NCBI RefSeq assembly: GCF_964199965.1
Contig: NZ_CAXMZT010000007.1
Coordinates: 148,995-212,994 of the forward strand
Direction: 5' to 3'
Length of the DNA stretch: 64,000 nt
Source: JAFIFT01 sp020051095
GTDB taxonomy: Bacteria > Pseudomonadota > Gammaproteobacteria > Legionellales > Legionellaceae
Of the stretch, positions 35,801 through 47,500 are shown piece by piece (position 1 is the stretch's first letter; each line of letters starts with the position of its first letter). Made by a program: the position numbers and the translations under genes. The notes beneath the pieces were generated by a model. That model made no database searches. It saw nothing but the letters and a program-made list of their open reading frames with translations, and was not told the DNA's origin.

Positions 35801-36607
35801 TTAGTGAGCGTGCTGTGATGCAAGAAACTCATCGATGTATTGATTACAAAGAGCTGGTTCTTCAATACCCGGTGTATGACCTGCATTGGGAATATATTTC
35901 AGAATAGAATGGTCGATATGTTGATGAATTAGTTTAGCCCGTTCCGGTGGTGTAACCATGTCATTGTCTCCCACCATTATCAACGTAGGGCAGCGAATAT
36001 TGGCTAATTCAGACTCAACCCCTTTTCGGTTTAAGACCCCGTCAACTGCTTTTATCACTGTTTTGGGGTTTGCTTCAATTTCTCGCTTCCAAAATTCATA
36101 CTGGTCGCGCCGAGCATTATCATTTCGAAAATTATCGGCAAAATATATTTTCATCACCTTTCGAGAAACAGATTTCATGCCAAATAACTTGAGAAGGAGT
36201 ATCAAAACCTTATATTTCAATGAGTAGGGCTCAGCTTGTGCCGAGGTTCCCATCAAAATTAACGATTGAATTAAGTCAGGTCTTCTTGCAGCCACGCGCA
36301 AACCGATAAAACCGCCCATCGATAGTCCGACAAAATGGACTTTCCCAAATCCGAGGCGCTCAATTAGCTGGATAGTATCATCACATAAACTGTCCATATC
36401 ATACCCTGCCTCCGTCACTTCAGACCGACCCTGCCCTCGATGATCATAAGTGATCACACGGTATTTCTTCTTAAGATGTTCAACTTGCGCTTGAAATACT
36501 TTCCCCGACCATAATAGCCCATGTGAAAACAAGATGGTTTCTTCTCCATCCCCTTGAATATCATAATAGTAATAGCAACCATTCACAATTAAGACGACCA
36601 TTGCCAT
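35801..36607 (-). CDS. Alpha/beta-fold hydrolase
   Basis: This soluble 268-residue hydrolase has the oxyanion strand LFSHGLLWSG (near 28), the nucleophile elbow GLSMGG (Ser near 96), the acid Asp in VGDNDMVTP (near 217) and the catalytic His in NAGHTPG (near 245). It resembles 3-oxoadipate enol-lactonase-like and lipase-like esterases; the substrate is open. The second ATG (36601) has a better-spaced GGA and may be the true start. It is a single-gene unit. Confidence 0.85.
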   Translation of the reverse strand: MAMVVLIVNGCYYYYDIQGDGEETILFSHGLLWSGKVFQAQVEHLKKKYRVITYDHRGQGRSEVTEAGYDMDSLCDDTIQLIERLGFGKVHFVGLSMGGFIGLRVAARRPDLIQSLILMGTSAQAEPYSLKYKVLILLLKLFGMKSVSRKVMKIYFADNFRNDNARRDQYEFWKREIEANPKTVIKAVDGVLNRKGVESELANIRCPTLIMVGDNDMVTPPERAKLIHQHIDHSILKYIPNAGHTPGIEEPALCNQYIDEFLASQHAH

Positions 36608-36749
36608 TCCAACAAATCACTCTGCCGTAATTATAGAACATTAGACTCTGTACAGGACAAAAAACACAGAACTAATACGTTCCCGTGATTATTCATAATT
36701 CCTTAAGCTTCAGTCATTAAACTATAAGAAAAGCTAACAGGAGAAGACC

Positions 36750-36992
36750 ATGTCAAATAAAAAACTCACTGAAAGACTAAATAACGAGTTAGATGTGCTT
36801 GGTGTGCCTGAATTAATGACCCAACGCGTGCATGCTTGCTCTAAGATGTTCAAGCTTCCTAAATTTAAAGTGGAAGCCATGCTATCTGGCATCAGCGCTT
36901 TTGATGCTAACGCCATTGAAAAAGTCGCCAACGAGCTGGATGTCAGTAAAGAGTGGCTGCTTGGCTATAGTAATGAAAAAACGAAACATTAG
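36750..36992 (+). CDS. Small XRE-like helix-turn-helix protein (80 aa)
   Basis: A good ribosome-binding site (AGGAG at 36739-36743) and a clean terminator support this small gene. The last 45 residues resemble the second half of a phage-repressor-type helix-turn-helix domain, ending VANELDVSKEWLLGYSNEK, where many XRE proteins have VSPEWLLTG. The first recognition helices are less typical. It is probably a DNA-binding regulator; the target is unknown. Confidence 0.65.
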   Translation: MSNKKLTERLNNELDVLGVPELMTQRVHACSKMFKLPKFKVEAMLSGISAFDANAIEKVANELDVSKEWLLGYSNEKTKH

Positions 36993-37047
36993 GGAATGCC
37001 CTAGTGTCGTTTCTTGATCTCCACTGAGTCCAACTTCTTAAAAACAA

Positions 37048-37076
37048 AAGGCCGAGCAATGCTCGGCCTTATTTTA
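37048..37076. terminator. Bidirectional intrinsic terminator
   Basis: Perfect 11-base arms AAGGCCGAGCA and TGCTCGGCCTT (37048-37070) are followed by ATTTTAT on the plus strand and by CTTTTGTTTT on the minus strand. It serves both the XRE-like gene and the convergent oxidase-like gene. Confidence 0.88.
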
Positions 37077-37095
37077 TCAAAAATCGTCTTGCCTG

Positions 37096-37674
37096 CTACG
37101 GTTTTACTTTTGGATAGGCATAGTTAGAATGGTCCACTTTCCATTGCCCCTTGCCATCTTTGACATAATGAACATAGCTTGTTTGAACCATGTCCTTAGA
37201 CTTATCTGTTATAGCAAACTGAGCAGAAACCGGTACTAATTCATATTCATAGAACTTCGCTTTGTTTTGTGTATCTTTAATCCGTGTTTTAGCCAAGCCT
37301 TTGCCTTTGACTTCGCCAGTCACTTTTATTTGAATATGCTCGTTGCCAACGCTCCATACAAATAATAAAGAAGCTTTTGAATTTTCCCTCATATGCGTTA
37401 CTTTAGCCGTATTCGTGTGGGTTGCAAACAGGAAACCTTTATCCGAGACACCTAAGATGTGCATCATTCTTTGATGTGGATATCCTGCATTATCAATGGT
37501 AGCGAGCGATGCGTGCTTTAAATGAAGAACTTGATGTTTTTTCGCATAGTCGAACCAACGCTGGTATTCATTGATAGGGTTAGTTGAATTTTTAGTTAGC
37601 ATCCCAGTCATATCGCTGGCGTGCAAATTGAAGGACAGAAACAACGAACAGACTACTAAGAGTAATTTTTTCAT
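37096..37674 (-). CDS. Exported pyridoxamine 5'-phosphate oxidase-like flavin protein
   Basis: The domain is a PNPOx-like split barrel of FMN enzymes: YPHQRMMHILGVSDKGFLFAT near residue 65, the phosphate-binding TNTAKVTHMRENSKASLLFVW near 88-108, and the strand IQIKVTGEVKG near 117. Unusually it starts with a signal peptide (MKKLLLVVCSLFLSFNLHAS). The ATG at 37674 is preferred over the in-frame GTG at 37677 because AGGA then lies eight bases away. Canonical PdxH is cytoplasmic, so this is probably a periplasmic relative with another substrate such as heme, F420-like compounds or lipids. Its function is unknown. Confidence 0.72.
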   Translation of the reverse strand: MKKLLLVVCSLFLSFNLHASDMTGMLTKNSTNPINEYQRWFDYAKKHQVLHLKHASLATIDNAGYPHQRMMHILGVSDKGFLFATHTNTAKVTHMRENSKASLLFVWSVGNEHIQIKVTGEVKGKGLAKTRIKDTQNKAKFYEYELVPVSAQFAITDKSKDMVQTSYVHYVKDGKGQWKVDHSNYAYPKVKP

Positions 37675-37780
37675 CACAAATTCCTTTTATTGTATTAGAT
37701 TCCATCTATAACTTAGACCTTTCATTTGAACTTTGCAAGCAACTGTTCACCTATTTGTTATCAAGATAAAATAAACGAGT

Positions 37781-39031
37781 TTATACCTTTTTTAAGCTTT
37801 GGAAAGGCTCTCCAAATTGAGCCTGTGCCATCTGAAGTGCTTCTTCTACCAATCGTTGCCCGTGACTCGGCTTAAAAAAATTAACGGGTTGATTGGTTAA
37901 GGTTCGGTAAATAGCTAACCCTGAAAATGCCAACAACAGAATTCGTAAACAGTCTCGGAGAAATCTAACCCAAATGGGATCACGATGTTTTGCAAGTTGT
38001 TTTTTTGCTTCCTTGAGATGCCTTTCAAACAACGCGATACGAAGGCTTGGCAAAACGCTCGTTTCTTCAAGATCTTTTTTCAGACGAGTGACGATGACTA
38101 TTTTAGCATAGGCTTTTTTATTATTGATTGCTCCAGCCATACCCTGGGTTAAATGATCATAATACTGACTAATTTTATTTTGTAGTTCATTTACTGTTAT
38201 CAACGCTTGTTGCTCTTTTTTTGATTGCCAAGACTGGAGCAGCCTAGTTGGTGCTTCCCCAAAATCCTCATCGTCGTTATCACCCACTATTGTTAATTCC
38301 CCATGCTTAGCTTTCGCTAGCTGTTGTTGTAATTGCATTGCATCCTTTTTAGAATTTTCTAGCATTTGCATTAAGCTCAACTGAGCAAAATGCGATTTTA
38401 CCTCCTTGACTTGGATAAGTAATGCGGAGGCAGCAATAACAATCGATTTATCGGCTTCTTCAAGACCCATTAGATGACGCAAAATGGTCTCGATGGGATT
38501 AATGCTGGATGACATGGAAGGTCCAGCTTCCTCAAATTGTTTTTTATCGTATTGATGAGCATCATTAATCAAACGGGGGGTCGTTAATGCAACAGCCGTT
38601 AGCTTTGCCAAGGCCGTTTCAAGATTATCAATCAGTGTTTGATATTGGCTGTTAACCTTCGGATACTGGCTTAAAAATATCGCTTTTATTAGGGTTGATA
38701 ACGATTGAAAATCGGCCGTTTTAATCGCTAATTTATGCTCGAGCGATTCAATTAAAACCTTATCATTATCATTTATTTTGTAAAAAGGGTAATAGGATTT
38801 TGCCAGGGCTATCCATGACGGCATCATGGGATGAGAAAATGCTTCAATTACTTTTGTCTCCCATTCATTGGTCATGAATAGCTTATCATCTACTATTTCA
38901 GGTTGGCATTGGGCATTCAGTGCGTTGATTAACTTAGCTAGCAACTGAAATTGGTTAGATAAAAGATGAGGCGCCCGCCACGGCTCAAACTCAGAAGGGA
39001 TTGATTGAATAGATGACGTTTGCATTATCAT
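37781..39031 (-). CDS. Helical hypothetical protein with C-terminal membrane segment, effector-like
   Basis: This protein of about 416 residues is almost entirely helical, with coiled-coil-like stretches (for example LENSKKDAMQLQQQLAKAK). One hydrophobic helix, ILLLAFSGLAIYR, lies near the C-terminus and is followed by about 45 polar residues. No family is recognised. The start is uncertain: the frame opens at 39121, but AGGA precedes ATG 39031 and is six bases from ATG 39025, so one of the latter is likely. Architecture suggests a membrane-tethered host-directed protein, by analogy only. Confidence 0.65.
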   Translation of the reverse strand: MIMQTSSIQSIPSEFEPWRAPHLLSNQFQLLAKLINALNAQCQPEIVDDKLFMTNEWETKVIEAFSHPMMPSWIALAKSYYPFYKINDNDKVLIESLEHKLAIKTADFQSLSTLIKAIFLSQYPKVNSQYQTLIDNLETALAKLTAVALTTPRLINDAHQYDKKQFEEAGPSMSSSINPIETILRHLMGLEEADKSIVIAASALLIQVKEVKSHFAQLSLMQMLENSKKDAMQLQQQLAKAKHGELTIVGDNDDEDFGEAPTRLLQSWQSKKEQQALITVNELQNKISQYYDHLTQGMAGAINNKKAYAKIVIVTRLKKDLEETSVLPSLRIALFERHLKEAKKQLAKHRDPIWVRFLRDCLRILLLAFSGLAIYRTLTNQPVNFFKPSHGQRLVEEALQMAQAQFGEPFQSLKKV

Positions 39032-39147
39032 TCCTAAAGAAGGCCTCAATGAACTGCCAATCGAACGTGATTTGACATCATAATATGATATACGCAGAAA
39101 TGGTATTGGCGAATTTGACACTAGCCAACATACTTCAAAATTTGCGC

Positions 39148-41175
39148 CTAAATTACCGTAAACGTTTTTGTGACACCTTCATAGGGGTAAATTTTTCCAT
39201 TCCAACCAAATTTATAATGGCCAGCGTGTTTTATCCGATACGTGCCTGGCAGGATATCGGTTGGAATTTTCCAATACACATGCCCATAGGCGTAGGCAAT
39301 AAAAATTCGCTCCCATCGATACAGGGTATCAAAGTCCCAATCATGAGCAATTGTTTCCCATCTCCCTGCTTTATTTTTAAATTGTACCTCGAGAAAACCG
39401 TTCATGGTTTCAAAATGATTTCTTGGGTTCCCTGCCCAAAAAATTACATGAACAAGGTCTCCGCGCTGGTATTGTTTATTTGGCTCTTTATGAACACTGC
39501 CAAAATTGAGTGTCACGGGAACATCGTCAAATACAATTGGTGGAATAAGATTGCCAGTGTGATAGCTGAGGTCTTCAGGCAAAGGGCCTGGCTCACTTTC
39601 TCTGTGAGATAACATATCCAAAGCTAATTGCTTAAACCCTTGAAGATAAGCCGGTAACGTCCATCGGCCAAATACGGTCGACCCTCCCTCATAGTTTTGT
39701 TGCATATATTCTTCTGGGGTAGCAACATAACCTGCATAGGAATTACTAAGCCCTGCGATGACGACGTGCTTTGCTTGCTCTTGAAAGAGCGCATGTAATA
39801 ATGCTTTGACTCGCCGGCCAGACATCGTCGTAAATTCGCCAGGAACACCTGCTATGACTAAATCACCGATTTTAACGATTTGAATGGGCATATTATGCGG
39901 TACCCACGCAGGCTCATTTTGGCCAACGGCAAGCAGAATCGGCTTAGGATGCTGGCAATCAACCAGAGCAGCCGTTGGCTGTTTTATGATATCTCGAATT
40001 AATGAAATGAATGGATTTGTTTCTAATTGGCCTTGATGAAATATATCATCTAAGCCGGAGCCATCGATAGTACCGGCGCCAAAGGAATAGCCTAATGCGG
40101 CTTGGCAGGTGTGTTCAACCGTTCCTGCCGTAAATTCTGGCGCGATGAGTGTATTTTCCATATCGATATACTGATGACGGTAATCTACCCCTTCACCAAT
40201 TGGGGTAACTGCTTCGTTAAATAATGCTTTTGCTTTTTTGTATTGCCGCTTACCGATTGCATAGGTATGTTCAATATCTTTGCATCTCATCTTATCACAA
40301 TTACTAGCGGATGAGCTCCCAAAAATATTGGGGCTAACATCCCCTTCGTTAGCCTGTGCAAAGGCCGCCACAAAGGTTTTTTCTTGTTGGTAATTGCTGT
40401 GCATACTTTTTTCAAAAAGGTAAGAGGCATAGCCTTTATTATCACCGCTTAAAAAGACATTATTGCTGCTCATAGAGACACTATGAACGGCATGCCAATT
40501 AATGGTTCCAATAGGCTCCCCATGGGCATTCGATAACTTGATCAATGTCATTGATTTATCCGTGTCGTATTGATATTGATCGCGTTCTTTTTGGGGATTT
40601 TTTAAATAGGCATCTGGGGAGCGATTTTTGCTGGTATTGGTCAGCTCAGCGGCTTCGATATAAATATTCCCCGGTTCAAGATTTTTATGTGCTCGGGCAA
40701 CCGATTTCACAATGCCATCGACAATCGCCCGATAATTGTCTGGATAAAACCCAAGAATTGTAAAGTTATACAACGTCTCAAATGCATATCCTCCCGTGCC
40801 AGCATGGGTATGTGTCGCACTAATCATGACATTTTGATCCGTGTATAAGTCGCCATATTGTTCATGGAGTTTTTTTATGACGCCTTGTTTTACCGATTGA
40901 AAAATCATTCCCACATCAGCACTGACAAAAACAACCCGCTTCCCGGTTTCTGGCGAGGCAATAATAAATGCTCGAGACCAAAGGCGTGAGTGGAGGCCCT
41001 TAGCAAATTGGTTCATCTTGGCATAACCCATCATATTAATTTCAGCGGCAGCACCCGTAATATCATATATGCCTGCACCAATTAAAAACGACGGGGGACT
41101 TGGGTAACAGAATCGAGAAGCAAGTAACAAACATAGAAACAACGAATTTCGAATAAGGGTCATTTTTTTTGACAT
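39148..41175 (-). CDS. Secreted neutral/alkaline ceramidase
   Basis: This enzyme hydrolyses the amide bond of ceramide to sphingosine and fatty acid. It has a signal peptide (about residues 8-25, ending RFCYPS). The neutral-ceramidase landmarks are present: IGAGIYDITGAAAEINMMGY near 32, the zinc ligands in SATHTHAGTGGY near 120, and the nucleophile serine in VFLSGDNKGYAS near 246. A C-terminal beta-sandwich domain of about 140 residues completes the typical length (675). Free-living and pathogenic bacteria both use such enzymes; in a host-associated bacterium it would act on host sphingolipids. Confidence 0.9.
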   Translation of the reverse strand: MSKKMTLIRNSLFLCLLLASRFCYPSPPSFLIGAGIYDITGAAAEINMMGYAKMNQFAKGLHSRLWSRAFIIASPETGKRVVFVSADVGMIFQSVKQGVIKKLHEQYGDLYTDQNVMISATHTHAGTGGYAFETLYNFTILGFYPDNYRAIVDGIVKSVARAHKNLEPGNIYIEAAELTNTSKNRSPDAYLKNPQKERDQYQYDTDKSMTLIKLSNAHGEPIGTINWHAVHSVSMSSNNVFLSGDNKGYASYLFEKSMHSNYQQEKTFVAAFAQANEGDVSPNIFGSSSASNCDKMRCKDIEHTYAIGKRQYKKAKALFNEAVTPIGEGVDYRHQYIDMENTLIAPEFTAGTVEHTCQAALGYSFGAGTIDGSGLDDIFHQGQLETNPFISLIRDIIKQPTAALVDCQHPKPILLAVGQNEPAWVPHNMPIQIVKIGDLVIAGVPGEFTTMSGRRVKALLHALFQEQAKHVVIAGLSNSYAGYVATPEEYMQQNYEGGSTVFGRWTLPAYLQGFKQLALDMLSHRESEPGPLPEDLSYHTGNLIPPIVFDDVPVTLNFGSVHKEPNKQYQRGDLVHVIFWAGNPRNHFETMNGFLEVQFKNKAGRWETIAHDWDFDTLYRWERIFIAYAYGHVYWKIPTDILPGTYRIKHAGHYKFGWNGKIYPYEGVTKTFTVI

Positions 41176-41282
41176 ATCGCATTACATCCTTATAACAATG
41201 CAGCTTTTATATCCTTTGAACCATTCTGGAAACTGCAAATTTTTGTACATAGTCTCACTAAACCTGAATTCTTACAACCACA

Positions 41283-41420
41283 AGACTTCTAAATAACTTC
41301 CCTCAATTTCCCCTCTCCCCGGAAACGAGGAGAGGGTGCCCGAAGGGCGGGAGAGGTTTTTTTGTAACAAAGTTATATCCTGATGTGCGGCACCAAGTGC
41401 CTGAAATGCTTACGCAAAAC
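41283..41420 (+). repeat. Dispersed palindromic repeat, copy 4 (long form)
   Basis: It begins GACTTCTAAATAACTTCCC, carries CCCTCTCCCC-GGAAAC-GAGGAGAGGG and GCCCGAAGGGC, and ends near CTTACGCAAAAC. It matches the copy at 35643 over about 130 bases, including the GATGTGCGGCACCAAGTGCC segment. It is the main content of the gap between the ceramidase and the giant ATPase gene. Confidence 0.75.
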
Positions 41421-41567
41421 CCTAATCTCTGCCGGCATCCATACTGCGTCCCGTTTAACAGCATATTTTAAAACATGGTGATCTTTTTTATCCTATCATG
41501 GCCATTTAATATTTTGGTAAGGTATTTGTTATACTATATGTATATATATTTTCACCACACTACTACT

Positions 41568-44500
41568 ATGAAACTAAACAGCGAAGCGAAAGCAACGTTA
41601 CTGTCTGGTGTCGAGCGGACTTATAATGGCTATGCAGCCCTTGATTGTTCAGAAACCGCAAAAATTTTTAAAGGGTCTTCGCTCTCTGATTTTACCCGCC
41701 AAATGATACATGAAGGGAAAATGCAGGCAACAGTCCATATTGGCAATACCGATTATAAAATCGCTTTAAAAAAAATAGATACTGACACTTATTCCATCGA
41801 AATCGATCCAAAAAAGCCACATTCGCTAATGACTTATGAGGACATCGAAAACCCTAACAATGAAGAGCAGGTTGTCGCCTTACTGGCCAGCCAGTCCATT
41901 GAAATTGATTTAAATAAGCCCCATCCCTATATTACTATCGATAATCATGATAAAAGCGCGCCGATTCGTGTCGGCGGCGACAAATTACAACTTTATCGCA
42001 CCCACCTTGTCACCTTGCATAAAATTCATGAGCGCATCAAAGCTGACGAAGATATTTCAAACTTATTGGTCGCCTTAGCCACCGGTTCGGGTAAAACATT
42101 TGTGCAAGCATTATGGCTTGTTAGCTTGCACTCTGCCGGGATGAAAGGCTTTTTTGGTGTGCCTGGTCGTTTGGAGGATCAATTTTTCAGCGATCTTAAA
42201 CGGTTATTACCCGATAGTTTTGTCGAAGAAAAGATCGGCCGATTGGGAGACCCTAATCGTCAAGAAGGTTTTTTAGGACAAGACAAGGATATCGTGGTCG
42301 GCGATGCGTTTAAAACGCTCGATGAACATTTCGGTCAATTAGACAGTTACAATCCCCAAGAAGTGATGCTAAGTTTTGACGAGCAACATCTATTAATGCG
42401 TGTGGAGCGTCGACGATTAAGGCTTATCGATCTCTCTGAAAGATTTTTATCCTGTTTTTTAACAGCGACCCCGAATGAAGAAACCTATCAACTTTGTGGT
42501 AAAAACCCGATTGCCACCATGTCTAATAAGCAAAAAGAAGAAGCAAAACAAGGAAAAGTCCCCAAAATTGCCACCATTACGGCCAAGTCAGCCAGCGATA
42601 AAAACGCCAATACGGAAGGATTTTTTAACCGTCTGAAGAGACGCTTTAACATTTTCATCTCAGATGCTATTCAAAAGCAACCCACCTCTGCAGCCATCCA
42701 AGTTATGGATGATCTGCCATTCATGACGCAAGCAGTGAATGGCAAAACACAACAATCTGTTCGCAGGAAAATGCTTTTCATTGTCGATGACCCCGACTCG
42801 CTCATTAATTTATGCCATCGTGTTAATGAACCCGCTAGTCGTGAAGTTTATGAGAATGGCAACTTATATTCTCGTAAAGAAATTGGTGAATTACTACTCA
42901 TTCAGGATGTCGATTCAGCGTTATACGATGAAGAAATGGAAGCTCGAGGAGAAGGCTCGAAAGCAAAGCAAGCCATTGATGCACACCTGAAAGCAACCAT
43001 TTATCATAATATGATCGATCATGTCTTAACCGACGCATTAGGCATGAATCTTCTCGAATTAAACCAACTCCGACAACAAAATCCTGACTTGCTTAGGCTA
43101 TTAGCACTATTACGATTCGGGGTCAAAGAAATATCAGACCTCAGTGTGACTGAAAATCAATTATTAACAAAAAATCAAATAGATGTGAAAAAAATTGGCC
43201 AGGCAGACCTGACTCAGCAACACTACGAGCAATCCTTGCTAAAAAAAATCGATGGCGAAGGGGCCAAAGAAATCAGTCATCTATTAGCCGGCATTGCCAC
43301 CAATTTGAAAACCCAATTTAACGGAAATAAATACTTACCGAGTTTAATCGACCATTATTTAACCAATGATCCGACTGACGAAAAAATGGCTGTATTTATT
43401 TTAAGAAATATCGAAGACCGTTTTAACCAGTATGCCCAAAAGCATCTTGTGTTATGTGTCATGGATGATATGCGCAGCAAAGACTTACCCATCGAGCATG
43501 ATGCCAAAGGTAACCCAAGACCATTCTGGGGCATGACCAGTGAAACGTATCCCTTGTACGATGAAAGCGGTGTTCGCTCCGAAAAAGCAAAAACAAGACC
43601 GCTTAAATCTATTGAAGCACTTAACCCAGAAGTTACGGAAACCCGCTTTCATCCCAATTATGCCGACATCACCGAAACGCAAGCAGACATGTACTTCAAG
43701 CTCGGTTTTGTGGGGGCTTATATCAGTAACCGTAAAACAGAAGGGTTCAGCGACTTAAATTTACATACCGTCATTAGTGTTTGTAATTTTGGCGGGCAAC
43801 GTTTAAATGGACCGGATAAGGTATTACAAGGATTAGGGCGTAATAGAGGGCTGGACGAAACCGTCGAGCCACTGTTCGTTCATGCGCTAGGGAATGGCCA
43901 GTCCTCCCCCTTTTCACTGAAAAACTTAGATAAAGACGATTATTATAAAGAATATTTCCAAGGCATGAATACGTTCCGTGAAGCCTACTTAAAACTGCTT
44001 GGCGATAAATTAGCAGAAGACATTATTGCGGAATACCATGCCGGTGTTGAGCCGGATGAGAGTTTTGATACAAACGTGTTTCGCAAAAAAGTCATGCATA
44101 TGATTCGTGAAGACTTAAGGGAAATCAATAGCTTAAATAACCATCAAATCAACATCAGCCGAGCTCAGCTAGGAAAAGTGTTGGCCCAAGCGCAAAAACG
44201 TCTCGATGAACACCTACAAAATGTTGAAGCGCCAAACCGTCTTTCAGGGGTTGTCAATTTTTTAGGTAACTTGATGAATGCGGCTGCATCCATCTACTTT
44301 TGGTTTTCGCAGCGTGGGACAAAATCAGAATTTAATCAGGCGATGAAAAACAATAACCATCAGCCAGATAAGATTTATGACAAAATCCTATCAAACACCA
44401 GTTTTAAACAGCTTAGTAAAAAGATGTTTGTTGCCGCGGAGATCCAATCACTGGTTAGCCATCAGCGTGATGTGATGAAAGCACTCATTGAAAAATATCC

Positions 44501-47500
44501 CAAAAAATATCTGATGCCAGACGCTAAAAAGAAAGCCATTGAGTATGAAACATCCACGTTAAAACCAATCTTGTTGAAATTCGTCAAGGAAGACCACCAA
44601 GAAATAGCCGCAAATGCTCTGAATAAACACCCTGATTTATTAGGGTTCCTTCATCGTAATGAAAAGCTCTTTGAAAAACTATCCAGCGATGATATCAGCG
44701 AAAAAGAGGTCAAAGAAACCTTAGTTCAACTTTTCCAACAATTTGAGGAAACCCGCGATATAAATGAATCCGCTTTTATCGATACCATTAATCTTGGCAA
44801 AGCGCTTCGGGAAAAATTGCAACAAGGGCCCGCTCAACTATTAGATGATGAAATTTGTACCGAAATATCAGAAGGGATAAGCCCTAATTTCATAGAAGCT
44901 TTGAAAACAAAGATGTTACCGCTTTTAATGCCAGAAGATGTTGAAAAGCTTAAAAATGGCTTGACGATTGAAGTTGGACAACAATTTTGTAAAGTCGTTC
45001 TTCAAGGCCATGGCAAATTTCTTCGCGGTGAAGAAGGTGGCATTGACATCAGCGACAGCAAAGCCCTGTTTGCATTATTCAACCAGGCTTTAGGAGTCAA
45101 TGCGATTCAAAATCCCGAGGAACTGGCCAAGCAATATGTTGAAAGCATGTCAAAGCTTCACCAGACCCTTGAAGAATCACCCGTTGAGGCAATGAATGCG
45201 GAAAAATTTGGTCAATTGAAGCATCATTTTAAAAAGAGCCTGATTCCCGCCATGATTAATTTATGCCCCTTTGACCAAAGAGTGGCAATTCACAATCAAA
45301 TCACCGATGAGGCAATTGAGGAGCTGATCAAAAAGGATTCATTAAACTTGCAATCGATGCAAGAAAAAGGGGACGCCCCCGAAACCATTGCCAATTTTGT
45401 TTTATCAAAATTAACAAAATCAGTCATTAACAGCGCGCAATCCCCAGCAACCGTGGAAGAACAAGTAAGTCAAAGTATGAAAACGGCTTTGGCAGAGAAG
45501 CAAAAAGTCACTTTCACCAACGCTTATGCCTTAGGTAAAGCCGTAGTTTTCGCAGGACTCCCCAGTCTTTTCGGTAAAAACGGGTTTATCGAAGCCACAA
45601 AAAAAACCTACGCAGCCAATCTGGTCTTAGATAAGAATTTTCTAAAAGCCTTCTCAACGTTAGTGCCACTGGATCAGTATCAAACGCTTGAACAAAAATT
45701 ACAGCAAGACCCTTCCTTATCGGAGGCTATCGCAAGTAAGTTACTAGCGCTTGGAGAAGAGGCACAGGACCCGCAAAAACTGGTTGCCGCCGTATCAGAT
45801 GCTTCCGAGATACCCATGGATTTTATTGCCGATAATGCAGAATCTGCGCAAGAACAAATCAATCAAATGTTTGCACAAAAAGATACGAACCCAAGTGCTT
45901 TATTAAAAACGGATGTCATAGAACAGCTCTCAAAGCCTACGAAAAAAACGTTGATTCCTTTGCTGGCAAAATTTATCCAAGATGATAGCCTAAGGCAGCA
46001 GTTTATTTCCCATTGTCAAACGATTCCCGATGGGGCGTTATTTGACTTTATGGTTGTCAATCAAGAAAGCTTCCAAGCACTCGAATCAGATGATTTCACT
46101 ATCATGAAGCCACATTTAATTAAAATTTTTAATGGGTTAAATGCCATTGGCCCATCTGAAACGAAATTACTCGATTTTACACCGGAGCAATTGCGAAACT
46201 TGACACAATTTATCGATGAGCAGCTCGAAAGTTTACAAGATATGACTGAAATTGAGGTGCTGAGCGAATATTTAACGACCACGCAATTTATCGATGTATT
46301 ACAACTGGCTTATAACCAAACCGATTTGAAAACGATCGTTGATATCTTGAGCGATCCGAACAAACGACGTGACATTGCCTTTAAATTAAAAATGGCGGAT
46401 GGCAATATCGATAGCTTAGATGATTTGTTTCACCAGCATGCACCCGATGTGAAACAACTTGATACAAGGCTTGATGAATGCACGGAATTTCTAAATTCAT
46501 TAGCACCTGAAGAGCATCCACCGCTTAAGCTTTTGGACAAAGCCCAATTAAATCCGTTGATTGAACAACGCTTGTTAAAACCCCTGACTCATCCTTTAAT
46601 CAAAGATCAATTTTCTATCACCATTGGATTATTTGAACAAAAAGAACTCGAGACCTTGCTGGATGCCATGTATGGGTTCAATAAACCGATAAGCGCGGAG
46701 AAATTAATCGAGTTTAACCAATTATTGCAAAAAGGCGATACCCAGCAAATTGCTGAACAATTCTTACTAAAAGACTATGATGATTTTGACAGTTTACCGC
46801 TCAAACACGTATTTCAGGTAGCCTTTGATCTTCACCAAGAAATGATCAAATGCCACTGCCACTTTAATCAGCATGGGATGCGTGGCGAAATTGTCAGTGA
46901 AACATACGGTAATAATCCAGGTCATGTAACGCCCAATGCTATCCAACCTAAGATCTATGATTTATTGTCTCCGGGAGTTAAAAAAATTCACATGGAAAGC
47001 GACTCGGAAGTACTTAATATGTCACGTCGATTATCTTACTTACGCAGTTTGCAACTAGCCTTTCCCGATGCCAATGAATTACACCGACGTAATCATGCGG
47101 CTGAAATTAAGCATATCAAACGCATTCGAGATCACGTGATTGAACCAGTCAGAGAAAGAACGGGTAGATACGGATTGACAAATTGGTTCATTAATCTAAG
47201 AGACGCCATCACCAGTGGTATCAAATTTGTATTTGGCAAAATTGCCAGCTTCTTTAAAGGTATTTTTGCCAGCAATGACAATAAAGACCAACCTGTTAAA
47301 AAAGTTTCGAAGAAACAGCATGACAGGCATGAGGCTCTTGCATTCATTTCGGCAATCAACAAACTACGAAAATTAACAAAACAAGAAGCCAGAAGCCCAG
47401 ATTCACCTGAGGAAGTCGTTGATAAGCTGCTTACCACCCATCAGGCTGCCTCTCCTAAAACGAAAAAAGGTACTGAGCCATCACTGTCTACAACCAATGT

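Noticed and set aside
35665..35907. Open frames on both strands across the dispersed repeat at 35643
   Set aside because: They are produced by the repeat and overlap the end of the hydrolase gene.
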